In this document: positions 35,076 through 43,884 of the stretch, piece by piece
How positions within the stretch are numbered: position 1 is the stretch's first letter
Layout: every line of letters starts with the position of its first letter
Source: Mariniphaga sp041687255
GTDB lineage: Bacteria > Bacteroidota > Bacteroidia > Bacteroidales > Prolixibacteraceae
Direction: 5' to 3'
Assembly: GCA_041687255.1 (NCBI GenBank)
Contig: JAWLCL010000004.1
Span: forward strand, 62,001-126,000
Length of the DNA stretch: 64,000 nucleotides
The notes under the pieces: model-generated
Databases searched by the model: none
What the model saw: only the letters and a program-made list of their open reading frames with translations
What the model was told of the DNA's origin: nothing
Made by a program: the position numbers and the translations under genes

Positions 35076-36155
35076 ATGGAAAAAATAAACTGCCTTATAA
35101 TGGCTGGTGGTTCAGGTACACGATTCTGGCCACGCAGCAGAACAGAAAAGCCCAAGCAATATTTAAACCTGTTTGGAAAGGAATCGTTACTGGAATCAAC
35201 AGTGAAACGTTTTGGCAGGTTTCTGGATACTGAAAACATTTACATTGTTTCAGGCAAAAACCAGGCACAGGTGCTGGAAGAACAAACTCCAATGATCCCG
35301 AAAGAAAATCTTATATATGAACCTGTGGGAAAAAATACCCTTCCCTGCATCGGTTTGGCGGCTGTGATGGCTGAAAAAGATAATCCGGATGGTATAATGG
35401 TGGTTTCTCCTTCCGATCACCTGGTAAAGGATGAAGGATTGTTTAGGGAAACAGTGCTGGCAGCCTCCAAAATAGCAAATGAAAAAGATGGTATCGTTAC
35501 CATCGGAATTACCCCATCGTATCCTGCTACAGGCTATGGGTACATACATGTTGAACATGAACTTGAACCGAATGGTAAAATTAAACAGTTTAAAGTAAAG
35601 CGTTTTGTTGAAAAACCAGACCATGAAACAGCCTCTTCTTATTTGAAAAAAGGAGGTTTTTACTGGAACAGCGGAATGTTTATCTTTAAGATTTCTGTTT
35701 TTCTGAAGGCTGTACAAGAGTTTGCCCCTCAGCTTTACCGTGATTTGAAAATAATCCAGGCCGATATGGGAAATCCTTCTTTCGGGGATACGCTCGATAC
35801 AATTTACCGTGCCATTGATGGTATTTCAGTCGATTATGGCATAATGGAACATGCAAAAAACATCTACCTTGTAGAAGGTAACTTTCCCTGGAACGATTTG
35901 GGAAGCTGGGAATCGGTATATCTGTTCAGCGAAAAGGATGAGGACAGAAATGCCGGAGCGGGTGAAAAAATCATTGTAGATTCAAACAATTCATATGTTT
36001 ATACCGATGAAGGAGTGGTAGCGCTTATAGGCCTTGATGACGTTGTGGTGGTTAGAGAAGGCAATGCAGTGCTGGTTTGCAAACGCGAAAATGCTGAAGA
36101 TGTTAAACTGGTAGTGGAGCAGTTAAAAAACAAAAACATGAATCGTTTCTTGTGA
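35076..36155 (+). CDS. manC: Mannose-1-phosphate guanylyltransferase
   Basis: Makes GDP-mannose from mannose 1-phosphate and GTP. Near the start is IMAGGSGTRFWPRSRTEKPKQYLNL, the nucleotidyltransferase signature. Next come VSPSDHLVKDEGLF, GYGYIHVE, FVEKPD, FYWNSGMFIFK and GNFPWNDLGSWES, all typical of this enzyme. At 359 residues it lacks the C-terminal phosphomannose isomerase domain of bifunctional forms. I choose the ATG after nine codons of a longer frame that begins with TTG. GDP-mannose is also the precursor of GDP-fucose, used for cell surface glycans. Confidence 0.95.
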   Translation: MEKINCLIMAGGSGTRFWPRSRTEKPKQYLNLFGKESLLESTVKRFGRFLDTENIYIVSGKNQAQVLEEQTPMIPKENLIYEPVGKNTLPCIGLAAVMAEKDNPDGIMVVSPSDHLVKDEGLFRETVLAASKIANEKDGIVTIGITPSYPATGYGYIHVEHELEPNGKIKQFKVKRFVEKPDHETASSYLKKGGFYWNSGMFIFKISVFLKAVQEFAPQLYRDLKIIQADMGNPSFGDTLDTIYRAIDGISVDYGIMEHAKNIYLVEGNFPWNDLGSWESVYLFSEKDEDRNAGAGEKIIVDSNNSYVYTDEGVVALIGLDDVVVVREGNAVLVCKRENAEDVKLVVEQLKNKNMNRFL

Positions 36156-36186
36156 TTATTATATATGAACTAAAAATATTTTTGCC

Positions 36187-36537
36187 ATGTCTGGAAAAAA
36201 AAGGTATTGTAAAGTACTTGAACTGCATGATGATCCGGAACTGATAGAGAACTACAAAAAGGTACATGCCCCCGGGGCAGTTTGGCCCGAGGTCATTCAG
36301 GGCATGCGGGGGGTTGGAATTACCGATATGGAAATATATATCCACGGTAGCAAATTGTTCATGATCATGGAAACAGTGTCAGATTTTAATCACGACATTG
36401 CTATGAAGGAGCTGGCAAAGAAACCTCGGCAAAAAGAATGGGAAGCTTATGTGGCGCAGTTTCAAAAAACCTCCTCAGAGGCATCAGCAGATGAAAAATG
36501 GCAACTGATGGAACGTATATTTAAGATGGATGAGTAA
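36187..36537 (+). CDS. L-rhamnose mutarotase family protein (possible L-fucose mutarotase)
   Basis: A 116-residue protein of the RhaM fold. It contains the family core: LHDDPELIENYKKVHAPGAVWPEV, then RGVGITDMEIYIHGSKLFMIMETV. RhaM interconverts alpha and beta anomers of L-rhamnose, and relatives in Bacteroidota glycan loci act on L-fucose. A GH29 fucosidase 4 kb upstream favours fucose here, but motifs do not separate the two sugars. It lies between manC (31 bp upstream) and a GH99-like lipoprotein. Confidence 0.87.
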   Translation: MSGKKRYCKVLELHDDPELIENYKKVHAPGAVWPEVIQGMRGVGITDMEIYIHGSKLFMIMETVSDFNHDIAMKELAKKPRQKEWEAYVAQFQKTSSEASADEKWQLMERIFKMDE

Positions 36538-36664
36538 TTATTTGCCAATTGCTTTTGTAAGGTAATTCTGGAGATTAATCAGCCTCTTTCATAAAAGTTG
36601 TTTTACCGTTAACAGATAAATTAAATTCAGTTCAATATTTTAGTACCAGTTAAACAAAGAACCA

Positions 36665-37861
36665 ATGAACAGTTTCAAATCAGTGCTTTTATTTGCAACA
36701 CTTGTTTTAAAAGCTGTTGTATTATCTTCCTGCATTTCGGATGGATCATCTCAGACATCGGCAACAGCTGATGATGAATATTATGTAGCAGCCTATGTTT
36801 GGCCATCGTGCCATCATGATGAGCGGTTTGGTGATATGCTTTGGCCTGAAGGTACCGGTGAATGGGAAATTATAAAAAAAGGAAATCCCCGTTTCGAAGG
36901 CCATTATCAGCCTAAAGTGCCTTTGTGGGGGTATGAACCCGATGATGATCCAAAGGTGATGGAGAAATGGATTGATGCCGCTACTGATCATGGGGTAAAT
37001 GTATTCATTTTCGACTGGTACTGGTTCGATGAAGGGCCTTTTCTGGAAAGCTCGCTGAACAATGGTTTTCTAAAAGCAAAGAACAACGACAAAATGCAGT
37101 TTTACCTCATGTGGGCAAACCATGATGTAAAGAGGAACTATTGGAACGTGCATAAATTCCCGTCCGACACTTCTATAATGTGGGAGGGTGCCGTGGATTG
37201 GGAGAATTATAAAATCATTGTTGAAAGGGTAATCAGTCAGTATTTTCATCAGCCGAATTACTTTAAGATTGACGGGTGCCCGGTATATTCCGTTTTCAGC
37301 ATTTACAACCTGATTAAAAGTTTTGGAAGTGTGGAAGAAACACGTAAAGCAATAGATTATTTCAGAGAAGAAACCAAAAAGGCAGGCTTCCCCGATCTGC
37401 ATCTCCAGATGATAGTTTTTGAATCGCCTCACGATAACCTGTTGCAAAATTTAGAAACCATTGGGGTAAATAGTCTCACCAAATACAACTGGGGCGGGCC
37501 ACACACCGAGGATTACATCCGGTGGGGCGTTGAATCAATGGAACGCCGCCGTCAGTGGGATGAGGCAGTTAACATTCCGTATTTTCCCAATGCTTCCATC
37601 GGGTGGGATGATTCCCCGCGTTTCCCCCACAAGGGAAAAGAGGACGTGGTGCATTATAACAAATCGCCCGAAAGTTTTGCAGGCTTCATGCAATTTGCGA
37701 AAGACTACTGTGACGAGCATCCTGAGCAGCCAAAGCTGATTACAGTTTTTTCCTGGAACGAATGGATTGAAGGAGGCTATCTTCTGCCTGACGTAAAATA
37801 CGGTTTCAATCATCTGGAGGCGGTAAAAGAGGTGATAACGGGTGAATATAATCCTTACTAA
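36665..37861 (+). CDS. GH99-like (WbsX-type) lipoprotein
   Basis: A 398-residue lipoprotein (lipobox LSSC at about 20-23) with a TIM-barrel-like glycoside hydrolase 99-related domain. It shows AAYVWPSCHHDERF, VPLWGYEPDDDPKVMEKWIDAATDHGVNVFIFDWYWFDEGPFLE and FSWNEWIEGGYLLPD, which carry the tryptophan and acidic residues typical of the family. Canonical GH99 enzymes are endo-alpha-mannosidases/mannanases, but these shorter relatives are found in many glycan loci and their substrates are mostly unknown. Location with sulfatases and fucosidase suggests it works on the same polysaccharide. Confidence 0.82.
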   Translation: MNSFKSVLLFATLVLKAVVLSSCISDGSSQTSATADDEYYVAAYVWPSCHHDERFGDMLWPEGTGEWEIIKKGNPRFEGHYQPKVPLWGYEPDDDPKVMEKWIDAATDHGVNVFIFDWYWFDEGPFLESSLNNGFLKAKNNDKMQFYLMWANHDVKRNYWNVHKFPSDTSIMWEGAVDWENYKIIVERVISQYFHQPNYFKIDGCPVYSVFSIYNLIKSFGSVEETRKAIDYFREETKKAGFPDLHLQMIVFESPHDNLLQNLETIGVNSLTKYNWGGPHTEDYIRWGVESMERRRQWDEAVNIPYFPNASIGWDDSPRFPHKGKEDVVHYNKSPESFAGFMQFAKDYCDEHPEQPKLITVFSWNEWIEGGYLLPDVKYGFNHLEAVKEVITGEYNPY

Positions 37862-37930
37862 AAACAAAAGATTTATTTTTCCAATGGGGAGAATTGAGTA
37901 AATTTAATGGGAAATTAAAAGTAACCTGTT

Positions 37931-39151
37931 ATGGAAAGTTCGTTAAGAGATAAAGTCAGGGCGTTTATTGTTGAGGGAGTTGATGAGATACCTGTTGATG
38001 CCAAACCCGACCCATTCTGGCGAAAACTAAAGGCTACGGGTACGGAATTGTGGCTTGATACCGGCGATATGGAGGAAGCTGAAAAAATATGGTCGGCTGA
38101 GATGAGCGCTTTAACAACAAACAATACCCTGGTTAATAAGGAAATTCAGAAGGGAATCTATGATGATGTTGTGTTTGAAGCGGGGAAATTGGTAAAGGAG
38201 TTACCGCTTCAGCAGCAAATCATTGAAATTGCCTTTATTTTAAATGCCCGTCACGGCTTACGTCTGGCTAAAAGATTTGGAGGAATGGTAAGCGTTGAAC
38301 TTCATACCGACATTGCCCATGATATTGAGGCCACTGTGGAATATGGCAAACGCTATTTTGAAATTTGTCCCGATCAATTTATAATCAAAGTACCTTATAC
38401 CGCAGCAGGGCTCATTGCAGCCAGAACACTTCGTGAACAGGGAGTTAAGATAAACTTTACCCTTGAATTTTCTGCACGGCAAAACATACTGGTAGCTGTT
38501 ATATCAAAGCCCAATTACCTGAATGTTTTCCTGGGCAGGGTTGGCGCCTATTTCAGTGAGAACAAACTGGGTTCCGGGGCCGGAACCGGTGAAAGGGCAG
38601 TCCTCGAATCTCAAAGGTGGGTAAAGCATCTTTCAAAGCATAATACAGAGCCCACCCGATTAATTGCGGCCAGTTTGCGTAATTACAGGCAGTTGGATGA
38701 TTTGGCAGGAGTGGATGTGTTTACCATGCCTGTGAAAGTGGCCGCTGAAGGAAAAGACAAGCTTTCGGGTAACTTCAAATCGCGACTGGAAGAAATTTAT
38801 AAAGTGGATATCAATCAGGATGCAGTTAAATTCTTTCCCGACAAATTGTGGGAGGTTACGGAAAAGGAACTGGAACTTGCCAAAAGCATCGATCAAAACT
38901 TCCCGAACGATGAAAATGAGCTGATAGAGCGCGTGCATAAAGCCGGAAGCGGAGACATGTTCCCGTACCTTAGCGAGAGCGATAACAAGCAGATTTATGA
39001 TGATGGTAAAATCCCCTGGCATGAACATTGGGCTGAGCGGATAATTACAGGAGAACTGGCCATTGATACGCTTCTTAACCTTGCAGGACTGGCAAGTTTT
39101 GCAAGCGACCAGAAAATGCTGGATGAACGGATAAAGAAAATAATAACATAA
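37931..39151 (+). CDS. Transaldolase-family protein with a C-terminal extension
   Basis: A cytoplasmic protein of 406 residues in the transaldolase/fructose-6-phosphate aldolase family. It has LWLDTGDMEEAEKIW, SALTTNNTLVNKEI and the Schiff-base lysine at 153 in FIIKVPYTAAG, followed by a helical stretch. The catalytic barrel ends near residue 270; about 130 extra residues follow, which is longer than standard transaldolase (about 220 or 315 residues). The context between a GH99-like protein and sulfatases suggests use in catabolism of a released sugar phosphate rather than in the core pentose pathway, but this is inference. Confidence 0.87.
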   Translation: MESSLRDKVRAFIVEGVDEIPVDAKPDPFWRKLKATGTELWLDTGDMEEAEKIWSAEMSALTTNNTLVNKEIQKGIYDDVVFEAGKLVKELPLQQQIIEIAFILNARHGLRLAKRFGGMVSVELHTDIAHDIEATVEYGKRYFEICPDQFIIKVPYTAAGLIAARTLREQGVKINFTLEFSARQNILVAVISKPNYLNVFLGRVGAYFSENKLGSGAGTGERAVLESQRWVKHLSKHNTEPTRLIAASLRNYRQLDDLAGVDVFTMPVKVAAEGKDKLSGNFKSRLEEIYKVDINQDAVKFFPDKLWEVTEKELELAKSIDQNFPNDENELIERVHKAGSGDMFPYLSESDNKQIYDDGKIPWHEHWAERIITGELAIDTLLNLAGLASFASDQKMLDERIKKIIT

Positions 39152-39199
39152 CCTCGTTGTAATTATTTGCATAAATAAACTGCATTACCAAAATCAACC

Positions 39200-40699
39200 A
39201 TGAATTTAATCAACCACATTTTTTCACTTCCATTTATAGGTGCCCTGTTAGCCTGTTCCCAAAGCACCGTGCCGCCAGATAATAATCAACCCAACATCTT
39301 GTTTATCGCTATCGACGATCTAAGACCGGAACTGGGATGTTACGGGAACAGTCTCATAAAAACGCCCAATATCGATCGGCTGGCGGAAACCGGAGCCGTT
39401 TTTACTAACCATTTTGTTTCGGTGCCTACCTGCGGTGCATCAAGGTTCAGTCTGCTCACGGGCATGCTGCCCAAAACAACAGGCCATTTGAGTAATGAAG
39501 CCTGTCGTAATTATATTTCAGGCAAACCCGAAACAAGTTCGCCTGAAACGTTTATCCATCATTTACGGAGAAACGGTTATTATACAGTTGGTATTGGTAA
39601 AATCAGCCACTATGTCGATGGATTGTTATACGGTTATACCGATTCGGTTGGAACGGAGTATGAGTTGCCGTACAGCTGGGACGAAATGCTTCTGAATGCT
39701 GGAAAGTGGGGTACCGGCTGGAATGCTTTTTTCGGATATGCTAACGGCGAAAACAGGCAAAGCATGAACCGGCAGGTAAAGCCTTATGAGATGGCCGATG
39801 TTCCTGATACAGGTTATCCCGATGGACTAATCGCCGAACAGGCATTGGAAAAACTGGACGAACTGGCGAATAAAGAAGAACCTTTCTTTCTTGCTGTAGG
39901 TTTTTTTAAACCGCACCTGCCATTTAATGCGCCAAAAAAAAATTGGGACTTATACAATGAAGAGGATATTCCCCTGCCACCTGTACCATATATTCCTGAG
40001 AACGTAAATAAAGAAAGCCTGCATGGAAGCGGTGAATTTAACAGCTATCAGCTGGGCGACGAAAAGGCATCACTCGAAGCACCTGTATCCGATGAATATG
40101 CAAGGAAATTGCGGCATGCCTATTTTGCCTGCGTGAGTTACATTGATGCCCAGGTGGGAAAACTAATTGATGAACTGGAAGAACAAGGTTTATCTGAGAA
40201 TACAATTGTTGTAATCTGGGGTGACCATGGATGGCACCTGGGCGATCATCTGGTGTGGGGTAAGCATACCATATTTGAAAAAGCATTGAAAAGTGCATTT
40301 ATAATTAATGCTCCCAAAATGACAGCCGGGAAACCAGTTGATAAGGTGGTAAGTACTGTGGATGTATACCCTACTCTGATGGAATTGTGCAATATTGAAA
40401 TGCCCCATGAAACCGATGGCAAAAGCATGATGCCTCTTCTGATCAATCCTCAAGCAGAATGGGAGGAGGCTTCCTATGGTTATTTCCGCAATGGGATTAC
40501 ATTACGTTCAGAAAGGTATCGGCTTACGAAATATTTCAGGGAAGCTGAACCTGTTATCGAATTATACGACCATCAAAACGACGAACATGAGTCGGAGAAT
40601 ATAGCCGGAAGTAACCCGGAGGTGGTAGAGCAGCTAATGCCGCTGTGGGAGAAGGGGAATACCGGTTTATATGAAAATGACATGAGCAGAGATCGGTAA
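39200..40699 (+). CDS. S1-family sulfatase, iduronate-2-sulfatase-like, lipoprotein
   Basis: A 499-residue sulfatase with lipobox LLAC (cysteine about 19) and IDDLRPELGCYGN, the iduronate-2-sulfatase-like start. The formylglycine motif is CGASRFSLLTG at 78-88, with alanine where most sulfatases have proline; C-x-A-x-R is also accepted by formylglycine-generating enzymes. GKISHY stands at the usual GKxxH position, and WGDHGWHLGDHLVWGKHT carries the metal ligands. Substrate may be a 2-O-sulfated residue, but subfamily calls from motifs alone are uncertain. It starts 48 bp after the transaldolase gene and is followed 26 bp later by another sulfatase. Confidence 0.93.
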   Translation: MNLINHIFSLPFIGALLACSQSTVPPDNNQPNILFIAIDDLRPELGCYGNSLIKTPNIDRLAETGAVFTNHFVSVPTCGASRFSLLTGMLPKTTGHLSNEACRNYISGKPETSSPETFIHHLRRNGYYTVGIGKISHYVDGLLYGYTDSVGTEYELPYSWDEMLLNAGKWGTGWNAFFGYANGENRQSMNRQVKPYEMADVPDTGYPDGLIAEQALEKLDELANKEEPFFLAVGFFKPHLPFNAPKKNWDLYNEEDIPLPPVPYIPENVNKESLHGSGEFNSYQLGDEKASLEAPVSDEYARKLRHAYFACVSYIDAQVGKLIDELEEQGLSENTIVVIWGDHGWHLGDHLVWGKHTIFEKALKSAFIINAPKMTAGKPVDKVVSTVDVYPTLMELCNIEMPHETDGKSMMPLLINPQAEWEEASYGYFRNGITLRSERYRLTKYFREAEPVIELYDHQNDEHESENIAGSNPEVVEQLMPLWEKGNTGLYENDMSRDR

Positions 40700-40725
40700 G
40701 GAGGAAATTAAAGAACAGGAATGAT

Positions 40726-42087
40726 ATGAAGATAAACCATTTTAGTCTGGTAAGCCTTTCAATGGCTGGTTTGCTTTCATTTTCAGCAGCCGGCAAGGAA
40801 AAGGTTTCACAAGGCAATACCTTGCCTTCGAAGCCAAACATACTGATAATTATTCCCGATGACCTGGGATGGTCGGATGTCGGATACCATGGTTCGGAAA
40901 TAAAGACACCAAACATCGATAAGCTGGCCAAAACAGGCATCATACTTGAGCAACATTATGTAATGCCAACCTGTACGCCCACACGGGTGAGCCTGATGAC
41001 GGGCAAATATCCCAGCCGTTACGGAATTACAGGTCCCGATTATGGTGAAGTAATTGATTCCGGCGACCCGACACTGGCCTCCATTTTAAAGGAAAACGGA
41101 TATTTCACTGCCATTGCAGGCAAATGGCACATGGGCTCTCCTCCCTACACTCCCTTGAAATACGGATTTCAATCATCATACGGTTATTTCGACGGACAAA
41201 TTGATCCTTACACACATGAATATAAAACTGAAACTGAGCTTACCAGCAGGGAATCGTGGCACCGCAACGATGAGTACCTTGTGGAAGAAGGACATGTGAC
41301 CGATTTGCTCACTGCTGAGGCGATAAGAATCATTGAGGAAAAACGGGAGCAACCGTTTTTCCTTTACCTGGCTCACCATGTGCCCCATTTCCCTTTGGAT
41401 GAACCCGAAGAATGGATGTCGATGTATAATGATTTATCAATGCATCCGTCGAGGAAGTTGTTTGCTGCTGCTGTGTCGCATATGGATGCCGGTATCGGAA
41501 AAGTTATTGATGCGCTGGAGCGAACCGGTAAAAGGGAGAATACGCTGATACTGTTTTTAAGCGACAATGGCGGTCAACACAGCTGGCAAAGTGCAACTGA
41601 GTATCGTGGCAAATATGCCGGTAAGCCACACGATGTGCTTGGTAACAATTTTCCCCTGCGGGGATGGAAAGGTGATTTGTATGAAGGAGGTATACGGGTG
41701 CCGGCCATTGCCAACTGGCCAGGAAAGTTGGCAAAGGGTACAGCTGATTTTCCGATGCATATGTCGGACTGGTTGCCCACAATCTGCAGTTTAATTGGTT
41801 GCGAAACAGATATTGAAAACCTGCATCCGGATGGCAAAAACATATGGCCCCTTTTATCGGGAAAGCAACTGAAGGCTGAAGAACGATCATTGTACTGGAA
41901 AACTGCACAGAATTATGCAGTGAGGGAAGGTGACTGGAAACTTGTGGTCCATCGAAATTCAGGACGGACGGAATTGTTTGATTTGAAAAATGACTTCAGG
42001 GAAAAAAAAGATCTCAGCAATTCAAATCAGGAAAAAGTGAAACATCTGCAGGACTTACTGGAAGAATTTAAAAAGGGGGATGAGTGA
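40726..42087 (+). CDS. S1-family sulfatase (arylsulfatase/GalNAc-sulfatase-like)
   Basis: A 453-residue exported sulfatase with signal peptide ending SFSAAGKEK. Its formylglycine motif is CTPTRVSLMTGKYPSRYG at 83-100, the standard C-x-P-x-R. Metal-binding DD is at 45-46, and GKWHMG, LSDNGGQHSW and a WKGDLYEGGIRVP segment follow. It resembles the 29-kb sulfatase in overall motif order more than its two immediate neighbours. It forms a tandem pair with the preceding iduronate-2-sulfatase-like gene, and another sulfatase follows 93 bp downstream. Confidence 0.94.
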   Translation: MKINHFSLVSLSMAGLLSFSAAGKEKVSQGNTLPSKPNILIIIPDDLGWSDVGYHGSEIKTPNIDKLAKTGIILEQHYVMPTCTPTRVSLMTGKYPSRYGITGPDYGEVIDSGDPTLASILKENGYFTAIAGKWHMGSPPYTPLKYGFQSSYGYFDGQIDPYTHEYKTETELTSRESWHRNDEYLVEEGHVTDLLTAEAIRIIEEKREQPFFLYLAHHVPHFPLDEPEEWMSMYNDLSMHPSRKLFAAAVSHMDAGIGKVIDALERTGKRENTLILFLSDNGGQHSWQSATEYRGKYAGKPHDVLGNNFPLRGWKGDLYEGGIRVPAIANWPGKLAKGTADFPMHMSDWLPTICSLIGCETDIENLHPDGKNIWPLLSGKQLKAEERSLYWKTAQNYAVREGDWKLVVHRNSGRTELFDLKNDFREKKDLSNSNQEKVKHLQDLLEEFKKGDE

Positions 42088-42180
42088 CTTTATGCAGTAG
42101 ATAACCTCTTTTTAGGTGGAAGTGAAGGTGTTTTAGTTGACGATATGGTTTAAAAGGATAATGAAAATATTTTTGATGAC

Positions 42181-43797
42181 ATGAAAAAGTTAATATACTC
42201 ATCGGTTGCTTTTGGCATGGTTGCCTTAGCCGGATGTCAGCCTCCCCCGCAGCAGGAAGTATCCGTTCGGCCGAATATTTTGTTTGCCATCAGTGATGAC
42301 CAGTCGTTTGCACATACCAGTTTTGCAGGTAGTAATTTTGTAAAAACACCTGCATTTGATCGTGTTGCAGGTGAAGGAGTATACTTTACCACCTGCATTG
42401 CCGGCTCTCCCGGATGTGCACCTTCGCGCAGCACTATCGTTACCGGTCGTTATCACTGGCAGAATGAACAATCGGGGCAGCACGCTTCTTCCTGGTTAAA
42501 AAAGTACGTGCCTTTTATTGATGTGCTTGACACCGGAGGTTATGCTACCGGCCGGACAGGGAAAGGTGTTTCTCCGTTTCAGTATGCCCGAAATGAAAAT
42601 GATTCTCTGTGGCGCGAAGGTGATGCAGCAGGAGTAGCTCACAGCAACATACGGTACGAAGAGGGCACTCCAGGCGATGAACGTCCGGCAAAGCACATCA
42701 GTGCTGTCAATTACTTCGAAAACTTTAAATACTTCATGGAAAATGTGCGGGGCGACAAACCCTTTTTCTTCTGGTACGGAGCCTCGGAACCACACCGTGC
42801 TTTTGAGCAGGATGCCTGGAAACGTACCGATAAAAAACTTGAGGATGTTGATGTGCCGGCATTCTTTCCCGATAATGAAATTGTAAGGGGTGATTTGCTC
42901 GATTATGCGGTGGAAATTGAGTGGTTCGATCTGCATTTGCAACGGATGCTTGAATACCTTGAGAAAAACGGGGAGCTTGAAAATACAATTGTGATGGTGA
43001 CTTCCGATAACGGAATGGCATTCCCAAGAGCAAAAGCCAACTGTTACGAATATGGAATTCGTGTTCCTTTTGCAGTGCGTTATCCAAAATATTTTCCGGG
43101 AGGGAGAATTGTTGACGATCCGCTTAGTTTTGCTGATTTGGCGCCCACCATTCTTGAAATTACCGGCACCGGCACTGAAGGAATGATGCCCGTTTCGGGG
43201 AAAAGTGTGCTGAGTATTCTGAAATCAAAAAACGGTGGAGTGGTGGATGAATCGAAAGAGTATGTTTTTGCCGGTCGTGAAAGGCATTCCTCCTCGCGCT
43301 ACCTGAACCGTGGTTATCCGCAGCGTGCCATCCGCAGTCACGATTATCTGCTGGTATGGAACATGAAGCCGGAGCGCTGGCCGGCAGGGGCTCCTCAACG
43401 GATTAAGCCCGGAACCAAAAATGAACTGCTTCCCATGTACGGTATTGATGAAAACGGAGTGCATCATTCCGACTGGGCTTTTACCGATATCGATGCAGCA
43501 CCAACCAAATCGGTCATCATTGAAAACCGAAATGATGAGAACGAACATCCCTATTTCGATTGGGCGCACGGAAAGCGGCCTGAATTTGAACTGTTCGATA
43601 TAAAAAATGACCCGTATAATCTGGACAACCTGGCGGGGAATCCTGAATTTGCTTCGGTTGAAGAGGAATTAAAACAGGCACTGATGGCAGAACTTGAAAA
43701 ATCGCAGGACCCACGGGTGGTGGGACCCGACTCGGAAATTTTCGATTCCTATATCCGTTACAGCCCGATGCGGGAATTTCCTGAACCCAAAGAATGA
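42181..43797 (+). CDS. S1-family sulfatase (heparan N-sulfatase-like), lipoprotein
   Basis: A 538-residue protein with lipobox LAGC (cysteine 19). The formylglycine motif is CAPSRSTIVTGRYHWQNEQ at 79 onward, which with FAISDDQSFAHTSF at the start resembles sulfamidase-type members. A GRTGKG segment, the GASEPHRAFEQ stretch and VTSDNGMAFPRAKANCYEYG give metal and substrate contacts. It lacks the usual GKWH histidine and has GKGVSPF instead, as in this subgroup. The substrate may not be heparan; location with fucosidase and other sulfatases favours a marine sulfated polysaccharide. Confidence 0.92.
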   Translation: MKKLIYSSVAFGMVALAGCQPPPQQEVSVRPNILFAISDDQSFAHTSFAGSNFVKTPAFDRVAGEGVYFTTCIAGSPGCAPSRSTIVTGRYHWQNEQSGQHASSWLKKYVPFIDVLDTGGYATGRTGKGVSPFQYARNENDSLWREGDAAGVAHSNIRYEEGTPGDERPAKHISAVNYFENFKYFMENVRGDKPFFFWYGASEPHRAFEQDAWKRTDKKLEDVDVPAFFPDNEIVRGDLLDYAVEIEWFDLHLQRMLEYLEKNGELENTIVMVTSDNGMAFPRAKANCYEYGIRVPFAVRYPKYFPGGRIVDDPLSFADLAPTILEITGTGTEGMMPVSGKSVLSILKSKNGGVVDESKEYVFAGRERHSSSRYLNRGYPQRAIRSHDYLLVWNMKPERWPAGAPQRIKPGTKNELLPMYGIDENGVHHSDWAFTDIDAAPTKSVIIENRNDENEHPYFDWAHGKRPEFELFDIKNDPYNLDNLAGNPEFASVEEELKQALMAELEKSQDPRVVGPDSEIFDSYIRYSPMREFPEPKE

Positions 43798-43884
43798 TTT
43801 AAAGCCGGCAGAAATTGAAATAGCGGTCCGATAAATAGGAGCGCAGGGAAAGATAGTTATTAAAACATTTCAATTTCAGCCAGG

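Noticed and set aside
39200..40699. Inactive sulfatase because of the CGASR motif
   Set aside because: C-x-A-x-R is an accepted formylglycine motif; the other catalytic motifs are intact, so it is kept as functional.
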